Numbered from the stretch's first letter, positions 27,088-36,603 are shown. The stretch is DNA of 64,000 nucleotides from Bacteroidales bacterium UBA3297 (GCA_002362105.1 DETD01000011.1:1-64000); one strand, 5' to 3'. The notes: generated from the letters alone by a model not told the origin. A program made the numbers and translations.

Positions 27088-28596
27088 ATGCAGGAAAAAC
27101 AAAGGACATATATCGCTATTGATTTGAAGTCTTTCTTCGCGTCGGTTGAGTGTGTCGAGCGTGGGCTCGATCCGCTTACTACCAATCTGGTGGTGGCCGA
27201 TACCAGCCGTACGGAAAAGACGATATGTCTGGCGGTAACTCCGTCACTGAAGTCGTATGGCATACCAGGCCGTGCCCGCCTTTTCGAAGTGGTACAGAAG
27301 GTGCGGGAGGTGAATATGGCCCGTAGGCGTAATGTGGCTGGTTATACCTTTACAGGCAAATCGGCTAACGCACAGGAGCTAGCGACGCATCCCGACTGGG
27401 AAGTCGATTATATAGCCGCACCGCCACGTATGGCCTACTATATAAAGTACAGTACCCGCATTTACGACATTTATTTAAAATACATAGCCCCCGAAGACAT
27501 TTTCGTTTACAGTATAGACGAGGTGTTTATCGATGCCACCAATTACCTGAACACTTACGGACTTACGGCTCACGAACTGGCTATGAAGATGATAAAGGAT
27601 GTGCTTTCGCAAACCGGTATAACAGCTACGGCAGGAATAGGCACCAACCTCTATCTTTGTAAAATTGCCATGGATATTGTGGCCAAGCACATACCCGCCG
27701 ATGAGGACGGTGTGCGGATAGCTGAACTTGACGAGATGAGCTACCGCCGAAAATTGTGGGACCACCAACCACTGACCAGTTTCTGGCGGTTTGGTAAGGG
27801 AACGGCGCGCAAACTGGAGGAATACGGTATTTTTACCATGGGCCAGATTGCTCGTTGCTCGCTTGAACACGAGGATTTCCTCTACCGCCTTTTCGGGGTG
27901 AATGCAGAACTGATTATCGACCATGCATGGGGGTGGGAACCTTGTACAATCGACATGGTGAAGCAATATAAACCCGCGACCAACTCTCTGAGTAGCGGAC
28001 AAGTGTTGCAGTCGGCCTACACCTTCGCCAAAGCGCGGGTGGTAGCCGCAGAAATGGCCGACAGTGTGGCGCTCGACCTGCTCGACAAACATCTGGTAAC
28101 TGACCAGCTTGTGCTGACTATAGGTTACGATGTGGAAAGCCTTACCAAATCTGAAATCCGCGAAAAATATACCGGAGAGTTGGCTTGTGACTATTATGGG
28201 CGCATTGTGCCCAAACCTGCGCACGGAACGGCTAACCTCGACCAACAGACCTCTTCTGCCAAATTGATAAGGGAGGCAGTTGTCAGCCTTTTCGACCGTA
28301 TTGTCAACCCAGAACTTCTAGTCCGACGGTTAAACCTGTCGACCAACCGTGTGGTTGACGAAAGCAGGGTGAAGGCTGAACGACCTGTTCAGTTGGACCT
28401 GTTTACCGACTACGAGGCGCTAAGAAAGAAGAAGGCTGCTGAAAAGGCGGCCCTTGAAAAAGAACGAAAAATGCAGCAGGCTGTGCTCGGCATAAAAAAG
28501 AAGTTTGGCAAGAACGCAATTCTGAAGGGGCTGAACTTCAAAGATGGCGCAACGGCCATTGAACGTAACCAGCAAATTGGAGGACATAAAGCATAA
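27088..28596 (+). CDS. Y-family (translesion) DNA polymerase, UvrX/YqjW-like
   Basis: 502-residue error-prone polymerase for damage bypass. The palm has AIDLKSFFASVE (first metal-binding Asp near residue 11) and YSIDEVFID (Asp/Glu pair near 141). Helix-hairpin-helix thumb about 225-290, little-finger domain to about 420, then a clamp-binding motif QLDLF near 436 and a Lys/Ala/Glu-rich helical tail. The long N-terminal region and the immediate YolD-like partner resemble the Bacillota UvrX/YqjW pair more than classic DinB or UmuC. It is followed after 6 bases by the partner gene. Confidence 0.93.
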   Translation: MQEKQRTYIAIDLKSFFASVECVERGLDPLTTNLVVADTSRTEKTICLAVTPSLKSYGIPGRARLFEVVQKVREVNMARRRNVAGYTFTGKSANAQELATHPDWEVDYIAAPPRMAYYIKYSTRIYDIYLKYIAPEDIFVYSIDEVFIDATNYLNTYGLTAHELAMKMIKDVLSQTGITATAGIGTNLYLCKIAMDIVAKHIPADEDGVRIAELDEMSYRRKLWDHQPLTSFWRFGKGTARKLEEYGIFTMGQIARCSLEHEDFLYRLFGVNAELIIDHAWGWEPCTIDMVKQYKPATNSLSSGQVLQSAYTFAKARVVAAEMADSVALDLLDKHLVTDQLVLTIGYDVESLTKSEIREKYTGELACDYYGRIVPKPAHGTANLDQQTSSAKLIREAVVSLFDRIVNPELLVRRLNLSTNRVVDESRVKAERPVQLDLFTDYEALRKKKAAEKAALEKERKMQQAVLGIKKKFGKNAILKGLNFKDGATAIERNQQIGGHKA

Positions 28597-28602
28597 TAGT
28601 GT

Positions 28603-29028
28603 ATGGGCGAGTACGACGATATCATAAACCTTCCGCACCCTGTTTCAAAAAAGCATCCGCAAATGTCTATGCTCAATAGGGCGGCCCAGTTTGCGCCTTT
28701 TGCGGCGCTGACCGGACATGGCGCGGCCATTGAGGAAACGGCACGGTTGACCGATAGCCAGATTGAACTGGATGAAAACGGCCGGGCAGAACTGGACCGT
28801 AAGATGGAACAGCTCCTTTCGCAAGTGTTTCGCCACCCTACGGTTACTATCACCTATTTCCAACCCGACGCGCACAAGGCTGGTGGAGCCTATTTTTCGA
28901 TTACGGCAACCGTTAAAAAATGGGACGAATATGAGCAAACGCTGATAATGACCGACGGAACGGAACTGCCTGTGCAAATGATATTGGATATACGCGGGGA
29001 AATTTTCGACGAACTTTCTTCCGACTAA
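28603..29028 (+). CDS. YolD-like protein, partner of the Y-family polymerase
   Basis: 141-residue protein. The N-terminus contains PHPVSKKHPQMSMLNRAAQF followed by FAALTGHG, and the C-terminus has a strand-rich segment with YFQPDAHKAGG, ITATVKKWDEYEQTLIM and ILDIRGEIFDE, the layout of YolD-like proteins encoded next to UvrX/YqjW polymerases. The tight linkage supports a role in polymerase recruitment or control. Biochemical function of the family is not established. Confidence 0.8.
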   Translation: MGEYDDIINLPHPVSKKHPQMSMLNRAAQFAPFAALTGHGAAIEETARLTDSQIELDENGRAELDRKMEQLLSQVFRHPTVTITYFQPDAHKAGGAYFSITATVKKWDEYEQTLIMTDGTELPVQMILDIRGEIFDELSSD

Positions 29029-29045
29029 CTTATTTTGTGCTGATT

Positions 29046-29828
29046 ATGGACGCTGTAACTGTAAAATTGAAGAACCTTTCTGTAGGTTATAAAGAGGGCA
29101 AAATCTGCAAAGAGATTGTCAGAGACCTGAATGCAACCCTGCTGCCGGGTGAACTGACGTGCCTGTTGGGGCCGAATGGCGCTGGAAAGTCGACCCTTTT
29201 ACGCACTCTCTGCAACTTTCTGCCTCCGGTGGCTGGCGTTATTGACATTAACGGTCGCAGTTTGGCCTCTTATTCCAATCAGGAGATGGCCCGGCTGGTA
29301 AGTGTGGTACTCACCCATAACGAGCATAACTTCGACCTGACAGCCTACGATGTAGTAGCCATGGGTAGAACTCCGTATACGGGTCTGCTGGGAATTATGA
29401 GCGGTGAAGACCGTCGAATTGTGGACGAAAGTGTACGGTTGACAGGTGTTGAGCAACTTCTGAACCGAAAAACCAGCACTCTGTCTGATGGAGAACGTCA
29501 AAAAGTGATGGTGGCTAAAGCATTAGCACAACAAACTCCCATATTATATCTGGACGAGCCTACTGCCTTCCTCGACTACCCTGCCAAGGTACAGTTGATA
29601 CGGATGCTGAAGCAGTTGGCGCACAGTTTGAACAAAGTGATATTTTTGTCGACACACGACTTGGAGCAGGCACTGCAGGTTTCCGATAAAATATGGCTGC
29701 TAGACCAACAGAAAGGCTTGACCACAGGTACAACGGACGAACTCTGCCGAAACAACCAGATCGGCGCCTATTTCGACCGGGAAGGACTGAAATTTGACCC
29801 TGTGAAAAGGCTATTTGTCATTGGATAG
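29046..29828 (+). CDS. Orphan ABC transporter ATP-binding protein (iron/cobalamin importer type)
   Basis: 260-residue ATPase. Start set at the ATG at 29046; an in-frame GTG at 29037 is less likely. Walker A GPNGAGKST (near residue 43), Q-loop region VVLTHNEHNF, signature LSDGERQKVMVAKAL, Walker B LYLDEPTAFLD and switch His in STHDLEQ are all present. It resembles FecE/HmuV/BtuD ATPases of siderophore, haem or cobalamin importers, but no permease or binding protein is nearby. It lies 17 bases after the YolD-like gene and may be co-transcribed by chance of location. Confidence 0.9.
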   Translation: MDAVTVKLKNLSVGYKEGKICKEIVRDLNATLLPGELTCLLGPNGAGKSTLLRTLCNFLPPVAGVIDINGRSLASYSNQEMARLVSVVLTHNEHNFDLTAYDVVAMGRTPYTGLLGIMSGEDRRIVDESVRLTGVEQLLNRKTSTLSDGERQKVMVAKALAQQTPILYLDEPTAFLDYPAKVQLIRMLKQLAHSLNKVIFLSTHDLEQALQVSDKIWLLDQQKGLTTGTTDELCRNNQIGAYFDREGLKFDPVKRLFVIG

Positions 29829-29998
29829 ACGTCTGCATCAGACATCTCTTTGACAATTACGCAAAAACACTTATATTTACTTTGCAGAGCAGGTGAATAA
29901 TTAGCCATTTACCAGTTTTGGCATGTTTTAAAAACGTAAAGACTCAAATAAAATATCGCCTTTTTGGATAAAAGGGGGTAGATACAAAAAATAATGCA

Positions 29999-32236
29999 AT
30001 GGTAAAACATCTTTTTCTTTCTATAGCCTTGTCGGTTGGCTTCCAACTTCAGGCCAACATTCCCTATGTAGACAATCTTATGTCGAAAATGACCCTTGAG
30101 GAAAAGCTAGGGCAGTTAAATCTGATGCCGGCAGGCGGTATTGTGACGGGCGGCGTTATAGAAAGTAAAACCGCGGAAGATATTAAATCGGGCCGGCTTG
30201 GCGGTATTTTCAACATAAAGGGTCGTGCCGAAATAGAGGCACTTCAAAAATTGGCTGTCGAAAAGTCGAGACTGGGTATTCCGTTGCTGGTGGGTATGGA
30301 CATAATCCACGGCTATGAAACCGTTTTTCCCATACCTTTGGCTCTGAGTTGCACCTGGGACTTACAGGGAATAGAAGAAAGCGCACGAATTGCGGCCGAA
30401 GAGGCGTCGTGTGTAGGTATCGGCTGGACGTTCTCGCCTATGGTCGATATCTGTGTCGATGCCCGTTGGGGACGTATTGCCGAAGGCGGTGGCGAAGACC
30501 CTTATCTGGGTAGCCTGATAGGTGCTGCTATGGTCAGAGGGTACCAGGGCGACCTTTCTAAACCAACTAACATAATGGCCTGTGTAAAACACTTTGCACT
30601 TTACGGTGCTGTGGAGGGCGGCCGTGACTACAATACTGTAGATATGTCGCGTATACGTATGTTCAACCAATACTTCCCTCCGTACGAGGCAGCCGTTAAA
30701 GCTGGTGCGGGGTCGGTTATGTCGTCGTTCAACTTGGTAGACGGACAGCACGCTACTGCAAACAAGTGGCTGCAAACCGACTTACTCCGTAACAAGTGGA
30801 AGTTCGACGGTTTTGTTGTAACTGACTATGCTTCTATCAACGAAATGCAGGTTCACGGATTCGGCACCGTTGCCGATAACAGCTACAAGGCTTTGAAGGC
30901 GGGTACAGACATGGATATGTGTTCGCAAGGGTTTATTAACCACCTTAAGTCGGGGCTGGAAAACGGTCAGGTTTCTATGGCCGATATTGACCAAGCCTGC
31001 CACCGTGTGCTTGAGGCAAAATACAAGTTGGGGTTGTTCGACAATCCTTATAAGTTCTTCGATGCCAAACGTGAGAAAAAAGTGATGTATAGCGATGCTA
31101 ACAGGAAAGTGGCACGAGACTTGGCTGCCGAGTCGTTTGTGTTATTAAAGAACGATAACAACCTGTTGCCGTTGAAAAAACAGGGCACCATTGCGCTGAT
31201 TGGTCCACTCAGCCAAACACGCGACAACCTAACAGGAACATGGAGTGTGGCACAAGCCACAGACAAATACCAAACGCTGGAAGAAGGGTTCCGTAAGGCT
31301 CTGAAAGGCCGTGCCACCCTACTTTGTGCGCAAGGGTGCAACATTACGCGCGACGAAGATACCCAGCTTGGTGCCGAGTTAGGGAAACACATTACCCGTG
31401 TCGATGCAAAGAAAGCCAAAGCGGAAGCCTTGAAAATAGCTCAACAGGCCGATGTGGTGGTTTGTGCAATGGGCGAATGTGCCGACTTCTCGGGCGAGAG
31501 TTCAAGTCGTGTAGACTTGAATCTGCCTGACGAGCAGATGGAACTGCTACAAGCAATTGCCGAGACTGGTAAGCCAGTGGTGTTGTTGAACTTTGCTGGT
31601 CGTCCAACCGTCTTAGACTGGGAAAGCCAACATGTTAACGCAATAATGAATGTGTGGTTTGGAGGTTCAGAAACGCCAGATGCGGTTTGTGATGTACTCT
31701 TTGGCGACAAGTGTCCGTCGGGTCGTCTTACTGTGTCAATGCCACGCGCTACAGGTCAACAACCCCTCTACTATAATCATTTGAACACAGGACGTCCCGT
31801 TCCATATTCTGCACCTCGTTATCAGAAGTTCGCAAGTAATTATATTGAAGTCAGAAATGGTGCACTTTATCCGTTCGGATACGGACTTACCTATACCCAG
31901 TTCGACTACAGCAATATGAGGACCACAGTAAAGGACGACTCGGTAACCGTCGCGGTTAAGGTGACGAACACCGGCAAACGCGACGCCTATGAGGTGGTAC
32001 AACTCTATATACACGATGTTTATGCATCAATTGCACGGCCTGTTTGTGAACTGAAAGGGTTCCAGCGTGTTTTCTTGAAGGCGGGCGAAAGCAAAGATGT
32101 TACCCTAAAACTAGGTCGTGATGACTTATCTTATTACGATGGAGAAGGAAATAGAGTCTTCGAACCAGGTGAATTCGATATAATGGTCGGAAAAAACAGC
32201 CGCGAGAACTTAGTTGAAAGAGTGATGGTGAGATAA
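29999..32236 (+). CDS. Periplasmic GH3 beta-glucosidase
   Basis: 745-residue exo-acting glycosidase of family GH3. Signal peptide residues 1-19 (ending LQA). The N-terminal barrel carries the substrate-binding KHF and the nucleophile Asp276 in FVVTDYASI; the second domain holds the probable acid/base Glu in CADFSGESSSRVDL; the C-terminal third (about 630-745) is an FnIII-like domain. No T9SS tail, so it likely acts in the periplasm on imported oligosaccharides. The closest named relatives by motif are BglX-type beta-glucosidases. The 170 bases upstream hold no convincing promoter match. Confidence 0.94.
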   Translation: MVKHLFLSIALSVGFQLQANIPYVDNLMSKMTLEEKLGQLNLMPAGGIVTGGVIESKTAEDIKSGRLGGIFNIKGRAEIEALQKLAVEKSRLGIPLLVGMDIIHGYETVFPIPLALSCTWDLQGIEESARIAAEEASCVGIGWTFSPMVDICVDARWGRIAEGGGEDPYLGSLIGAAMVRGYQGDLSKPTNIMACVKHFALYGAVEGGRDYNTVDMSRIRMFNQYFPPYEAAVKAGAGSVMSSFNLVDGQHATANKWLQTDLLRNKWKFDGFVVTDYASINEMQVHGFGTVADNSYKALKAGTDMDMCSQGFINHLKSGLENGQVSMADIDQACHRVLEAKYKLGLFDNPYKFFDAKREKKVMYSDANRKVARDLAAESFVLLKNDNNLLPLKKQGTIALIGPLSQTRDNLTGTWSVAQATDKYQTLEEGFRKALKGRATLLCAQGCNITRDEDTQLGAELGKHITRVDAKKAKAEALKIAQQADVVVCAMGECADFSGESSSRVDLNLPDEQMELLQAIAETGKPVVLLNFAGRPTVLDWESQHVNAIMNVWFGGSETPDAVCDVLFGDKCPSGRLTVSMPRATGQQPLYYNHLNTGRPVPYSAPRYQKFASNYIEVRNGALYPFGYGLTYTQFDYSNMRTTVKDDSVTVAVKVTNTGKRDAYEVVQLYIHDVYASIARPVCELKGFQRVFLKAGESKDVTLKLGRDDLSYYDGEGNRVFEPGEFDIMVGKNSRENLVERVMVR

Positions 32237-32307
32237 CACTATCGTACTACTTTACTACTGTATTATCTGATTTATTTGCTATTTGTAGCATATTTTCTAT
32301 TAATACT

Positions 32308-32339
32308 TTTGGTAATATGACAACATAATGCTACCTTTG
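32308..32339 (+). promoter_or_regulatory. Bacteroidota promoter of the parA-like operon
   Basis: TTTG (32308-32311), 20-base spacer, TACCTTTG (32332-32339): a full match to TTTG-N19-21-TAnnTTTG. It decides the start of the next gene, since an in-frame GTG at 32339 lies within the promoter. Confidence 0.8.
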
Positions 32340-32368
32340 TGATAGAAAATAGTAATATACGTGGATTT

Positions 32369-33085
32369 ATGATATACTCTATCGTTCAGAACAAGGGTGG
32401 CGTTGGCAAATCGACCCTTTGCATCAACTTTGCAGAATGTCTTGCAAAATTTGGCAAGAAAGTGCTGATTGTCGACACCGACGCTCAGGCAAATTCAACC
32501 TCGTACTTTGGAATAGAGCAGGGAACGCTTTACGATTCGATGATTGGAGACGATAAGGCCCCACTACAAGTGGTTGCTACGGTTAATCCAAACATTTTTA
32601 TTGTTCCGGCCGATTTGCGTTTGAGCGATTGTGAGTATAGTCTGTCGCAACGTATTGCCCGCGAACAGATTCTCAGCAACAAGTTGGAGCCGCTGAAGAA
32701 GCAGTTCGACTGTATTGTTATCGACACCGCTCCAAATTTGGGTGTACTGACCATCAATGCGATCCTCAGTGCCGATGCGTTGCTTATCCCTATCGTACCA
32801 GAACCGTTCAGCATTCAGGGTTTCAATATGATAAACAATATGCTGACCCGTCTGTCTAGCATTAGAAAGACGGATATTCCGTTCCGACTGATTATGACCC
32901 GTACAAAGAACACGGCTCTGCACAAGGAAACCATGGATCAGATGAAGAAGGCATACGGCAACCTGGTGTTGGATACGCGCATCAAGGAAAGTATTGGCTA
33001 TGCCGAACAGTCGCTTGGCCAGGGTGCTAAAAAGAACACCTACGAGTATTTATCACTAACTGACGAAATTTTAAAAGCATTCTAA
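32369..33085 (+). CDS. ParA-family partition ATPase
   Basis: 238-residue deviant Walker ATPase. Starts at ATG 32369, about 25 bases after the predicted transcription start. Walker A is NKGGVGKST, followed by IVDTDAQANST (A'), IVIDTAPNLGV (Walker B) and a C-terminal helix-rich part. Such proteins form gradients on the nucleoid and position plasmids, chromosomes or protein complexes. It lacks the N-terminal DNA-binding domain of large plasmid ParA proteins. Followed after 4 bases by a ribbon-helix-helix protein, the usual kind of partner for small ParA forms. Confidence 0.92.
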   Translation: MIYSIVQNKGGVGKSTLCINFAECLAKFGKKVLIVDTDAQANSTSYFGIEQGTLYDSMIGDDKAPLQVVATVNPNIFIVPADLRLSDCEYSLSQRIAREQILSNKLEPLKKQFDCIVIDTAPNLGVLTINAILSADALLIPIVPEPFSIQGFNMINNMLTRLSSIRKTDIPFRLIMTRTKNTALHKETMDQMKKAYGNLVLDTRIKESIGYAEQSLGQGAKKNTYEYLSLTDEILKAF

Positions 33086-33089
33086 CAAT

Positions 33090-33371
33090 ATGGCAAAGAA
33101 GTTTCAAAATAACGACCTCATCCACAATCTGGTAAGTTCAACTCCTGCACCTGCGCAAACGCAGACTACACAGGTCGCTGCGACTCCATCGGCGGCAGCT
33201 GCCGACGAAAAGATGCGCACCAGCTATATTGTCAGCAAGCAGGCAAACTTCAAAATGAAGTATATTGCCCTCAAACAGAATAAAACCATTAGTGAATTGG
33301 TCGACGAGGCATTGAACAACCTTATCTCCGAATGGGAAAAGAAAACAGGTGAGTCTACACCTAGCCTCTAA
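33090..33371 (+). CDS. Small ribbon-helix-helix-like partner of ParA
   Basis: 93-residue protein. The first 45 residues are low-complexity, rich in Ala, Thr, Pro and Gln. The C-terminal half reads as a ribbon-helix-helix: KMRTSYIVSKQANFKMKYIA then NKTISELVDEALNNLI. The disordered N-terminus may stimulate the ATPase, as in ParG-like centromere-binding proteins. Centre of a three-gene operon; no parS-like repeat was recognised nearby. Confidence 0.78.
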   Translation: MAKKFQNNDLIHNLVSSTPAPAQTQTTQVAATPSAAAADEKMRTSYIVSKQANFKMKYIALKQNKTISELVDEALNNLISEWEKKTGESTPSL

Positions 33372-33380
33372 TTTTCGTGT

Positions 33381-34196
33381 ATGAATAAGTTGCAGTTGGC
33401 GGCGTGTTCGGTATTAGTGGCCGGCATGTGCAGTTGTCTTTCCGGAAACGGCAGTTCGGATGCAGACAGCCGAAATAACGAAAAGCTAGAAGAGCTGAAC
33501 AGACAGTTTGAGGCTGGCAACATGACAGCCTCGGAATACAATAAAAAGCGTGCTGAGATTCTAGAGGCGACGGGCAGAGACAACAAAGAGTTTTTCGGCT
33601 CGGTTGGCGGTCACCAGTATGTCGACCTTGGCCTGTCGGTTAAATGGGCTACATGTAATCTGGGCGCGGGTAAGGAAGTTGGTTCGGGCGAATTTTATGC
33701 CTGGGGTGAAATACAACCTAAAAGCCGCTACAACTGGAAGAATTATGCACTGAGCAAGGGGTCCGACCACATGCTGACTAAGTATTGCTCAGAATCGATT
33801 TATGGCGTTGACGATAAAAAATCTCTTTTAGAGGAGAGCGACGATGCTGCTTCGGCTAATTGGGGCAAGAAGTGGCGAATTCCAACTAGTGCCGAGTGTG
33901 ACGAGTTAAAGAATGGTTGCACGTGGGTATGGACGAACGACTATAATGGTACAGGTGTGGCTGGCAGAAAAGGTACCTCTATTAAGAATGGAGCTGTAAT
34001 TTTCTTCCCTGCCGCTGGTTTCCGTCTCGACGATAAATTGTCTGGTGCTGGTGAACTAGGTTATTATTGGGCATCGAATCTAGACAAGAACGACAATGGC
34101 AGTGCTTGTTTCCTATATCTCGATGGCTCGAGTTTGGTTACTAGTTCTTACTTCCGTATGGGTGGCTTAAACATTCGTCCGGTGGTCGTCAAATAG
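33381..34196 (+). CDS. Lipoprotein with SHOCT-like segment and Fib_succ_major-like domain
   Basis: 271-residue lipoprotein. Lipobox GMCSC near residues 15-19, then a short helical SHOCT-like segment (KLEELNRQFEAGNMTASEY, about 34-55), then a domain beginning YVDLGLSVKWATCNLG and containing FYAWGE and WRIPTSAECDEL, the pattern of the Fibrobacter-major-paralogue/DUF1566-like domain common in Bacteroidota surface proteins, ending IRPVVVK. It lies 9 bases after the ribbon-helix-helix gene and before a strong terminator, so it belongs to the ParA operon, an unusual partner for a partition pair. Confidence 0.82.
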   Translation: MNKLQLAACSVLVAGMCSCLSGNGSSDADSRNNEKLEELNRQFEAGNMTASEYNKKRAEILEATGRDNKEFFGSVGGHQYVDLGLSVKWATCNLGAGKEVGSGEFYAWGEIQPKSRYNWKNYALSKGSDHMLTKYCSESIYGVDDKKSLLEESDDAASANWGKKWRIPTSAECDELKNGCTWVWTNDYNGTGVAGRKGTSIKNGAVIFFPAAGFRLDDKLSGAGELGYYWASNLDKNDNGSACFLYLDGSSLVTSSYFRMGGLNIRPVVVK

Positions 34197-34222
34197 TAGT
34201 AAAAGAATTGTATTATAATAGA

Positions 34223-34256
34223 GGGATGCGTTTGTAGTTTAACGCATCCCTTTTTT
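34223..34256 (+). terminator. Terminator of the parA-like operon
   Basis: Perfect 10-bp stem GGGATGCGTT/AACGCATCCC (34223-34232, 34241-34250) with an 8-base loop and six Ts. Confidence 0.95.
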
Positions 34257-34425
34257 ATGGCAGTATTTTACACAGTCTGATATACGTAGGCTGAATACCA
34301 TGAATTATCAGTTTTCAATAAAATCACACTACCGTATTTAGAGGTTAAGTGAAAAGAAGACAAAAACTTTTGTGCGGAGAAATTATACAGATTTAACACA
34401 ACCATTCAGAAACTATCTGGAAATA

Positions 34426-34464
34426 TCAAAAAAAGTTCCATCAGCACAATGACCGATGGAACTT
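34426..34464 (-). terminator. Terminator of the GH43 gene
   Basis: Arms AAGTTCCATC (34433-34442)/GATGGAACTT (34455-34464), 10 bp perfect; seven Ts follow on the minus strand. Confidence 0.92.
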
Positions 34465-34487
34465 GATGGAATTGAGGAATGGTTAAT

Positions 34488-36524
34488 TTATTGGCTAACC
34501 ACTACCCTGCCGAATCCTTTCGATTTCAATAGGTAAGTGTTGGCAGGATAACCTTTTTTAGAGAGTTGTTCGGCAATTTCTGACACGTTACCAGAATTGA
34601 TGGTTATATTGCCGATGAACTTACCGCCGATGTCATATACACCAACTTGTTTAGGGAACTGCTGTTGATTGTTTTCTACCATCACAGTACTAGTCTCTGT
34701 ATCGCCGAGGAAGTGAATCCAGTCGAGGTTGGCATAGGAGCCAGTCAGCAACACTTTAATCACATGTTCACCCTCTTCCATTTCAGAGGTTATTCCCTTT
34801 ATAACGGTGTAAGTGTCCCAGTCAGGGGTGTTAGGAACTTCCACTTCGCCAGAAATATCTTTGTCGTCTAAGAACAATTGGAATCCTGAGGTGTTTAAGC
34901 CACAGGCCACTCTAGCCTCATATTCGTAAGTTTGAGTCTTTTTCACATCAATTGTATACTCAAGCCATTCGCCATCAACGGTGTAGCCAACAGCATAACC
35001 TTCATCGTTTTTGACGATATCAACGCGGTCGTTGCGGTATTCCTCGCCCTGATTTTCTATGTCGTTATCGTAATAGGCTCTGTTTTGTCCGCCTTCGTCG
35101 TAGTCTTCGAACTCGATTTTGCCTGGAATGGTACGTTTTTCACCTAGATAAGGGGTCTGAGGAACTAGAACAGCATTGCTGGTAAAATACCAGTAGTTAT
35201 AGTCGAACAGTTCGGTGTTGGCTGCGCCTTTAAATATAAAGAATACATCGTGTTTACCAATGGTGTTGTCAATTTCGCACTCTAATTCATGCCAGTTGCC
35301 GTTTGTATTCGTAACGTTCAGAGTACCAATCAGTTCACCGTCCTTTTTATCAAGGCGTATTTCAATTGACGCGTTGTTCTTACCTCTGACTGCCGCGGTA
35401 AAGAAGTCTGCACCATAGTCACCGAAGTCAACGCAGCGCACTTTAATGTAGTCGTTGTTGTGTATTTTGGTCATGTAAACGCCAGCATCGTCGCTTTTCC
35501 CAGCTTCGAGTCCGTAGCTGAAGGCTTTGGTCTCGGCTTCTACCCGTTTGTATGGGTCAAGGAAGTGGATGGGGTTCACAACGCCTAAGTCGGTCATTTT
35601 CATAAGAGGGATGGTTCCGTCTGGGTTGTAGGTGAACTCTTCGACCGAAGTAGAGCGCGTGTAACCACCGCCACCGGGTAGTCGTCCGTTATGGTAGAAG
35701 AAGAAACTGCGTCCTTTGAAGTCGATAACCCCTGAATGGTTGGTAAAGGCAGCACCCTGGTTATTATTGCCCATAATCACTCCTTTCCATTCCCACGGAC
35801 CTGTAGGGTTGTCGCTCCAAGAGTAAGAGATGGACTCAGGCACACCATGCGAGGCATATATCATGTAGTATTTGCCATTGTGTTTGTGAATCCATGGTCC
35901 TTCGGTGTATTTCGACGATTCGCCTTGTGGGGCAAATCCGTAACTCATGTTCGTTTCATGAATTTGCCCGTCGAACGAAATCATATCTTCGTTCAGTTTA
36001 GCATAGAAGAGTTTTGGGTTACCCCAATAGAGGTAGGCTTGGCCGTCGTCGTCAATCCAGACGGTCGGGTCAATGTATTCCCAACTTGGACCAGCCAGGT
36101 GTTTGTCGCCCAACGGATTTTTGAAAGGGCCTTCAGGGCGGTCGGCAACCGCTACATTTATGGCGCGGCCACCTTTTTTCGACTCAACAGTCACGTAATA
36201 ATAGTACTTGCCGTTTCTGCGTATGCACTGGGCTGCCCAGTCGCCCGCCTCTTTTGCATTAGGGAAATCGTCGTGCGAGAGGATGATGGTGCCACGGTCG
36301 GTCCAGTTAACCATATCGGTTGACGAGGAAACACGCCATCCGTTCATGGTGAAGAAGTCGCCACCTTGGTCGTTGCCTGTATAAACGAAAACGGTATCGT
36401 CTATTACCACTGGTGCGGGGTCGGGCGAATAATACGTCTGAATAATCGGATTGTCGGACATTGCAACATTTGAAGTAAATGCGCCAATGCAAGTCAACAT
36501 CCATTTAGTTAGTGCGTTCTTCAT
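34488..36524 (-). CDS. Secreted GH43 glycosidase with two CBM6-like modules, T9SS-sorted
   Basis: 678-residue enzyme, probably an alpha-arabinofuranosidase or beta-xylosidase. Signal peptide about 1-21. The five-bladed GH43 domain (about 24-335) has the base Asp35 in YYSPDPAP, the pKa-modulating Asp152 in EYIDPTVW and the acid Glu208 in YTEGPW. Two beta-sandwich regions, about 345-465 (RVEAETKAFS start) and 475-600 (GKIEFEDYD start, ending LDWIHF), look like CBM6 modules. The tail (VGVYDIGGKFIGNI, then LLKSKGFGRVVVSQ) is a T9SS sorting domain. It has its own terminator; two direct repeats lie upstream and may be regulator sites. Confidence 0.93.
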   Translation of the reverse strand: MKNALTKWMLTCIGAFTSNVAMSDNPIIQTYYSPDPAPVVIDDTVFVYTGNDQGGDFFTMNGWRVSSSTDMVNWTDRGTIILSHDDFPNAKEAGDWAAQCIRRNGKYYYYVTVESKKGGRAINVAVADRPEGPFKNPLGDKHLAGPSWEYIDPTVWIDDDGQAYLYWGNPKLFYAKLNEDMISFDGQIHETNMSYGFAPQGESSKYTEGPWIHKHNGKYYMIYASHGVPESISYSWSDNPTGPWEWKGVIMGNNNQGAAFTNHSGVIDFKGRSFFFYHNGRLPGGGGYTRSTSVEEFTYNPDGTIPLMKMTDLGVVNPIHFLDPYKRVEAETKAFSYGLEAGKSDDAGVYMTKIHNNDYIKVRCVDFGDYGADFFTAAVRGKNNASIEIRLDKKDGELIGTLNVTNTNGNWHELECEIDNTIGKHDVFFIFKGAANTELFDYNYWYFTSNAVLVPQTPYLGEKRTIPGKIEFEDYDEGGQNRAYYDNDIENQGEEYRNDRVDIVKNDEGYAVGYTVDGEWLEYTIDVKKTQTYEYEARVACGLNTSGFQLFLDDKDISGEVEVPNTPDWDTYTVIKGITSEMEEGEHVIKVLLTGSYANLDWIHFLGDTETSTVMVENNQQQFPKQVGVYDIGGKFIGNITINSGNVSEIAEQLSKKGYPANTYLLKSKGFGRVVVSQ

Positions 36525-36603
36525 ATAAAAAACATTCAGTGTTACAAATTGTTGTGTAGAATAAATGAGTATGCGTTACCGCGTCATTTCATGAACGAAG
36601 TTA

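Noticed and set aside
27475..28245. Minus-strand open frame of 256 codons opposite the Y-family polymerase
   Set aside because: The polymerase motifs are conserved on the plus strand; the antisense frame has no recognisable feature.
29850..29878. TTGACA-N16-TATATT, an E. coli-like promoter before GH3
   Set aside because: Bacteroidota primary sigma factors do not use this pattern; a chance match is more likely.
32339..32368. GTG start for ParA at 32339
   Set aside because: The GTG overlaps the last base of the -7 element, so it would not be transcribed; the ATG at 32369 fits the ParA N-terminus.
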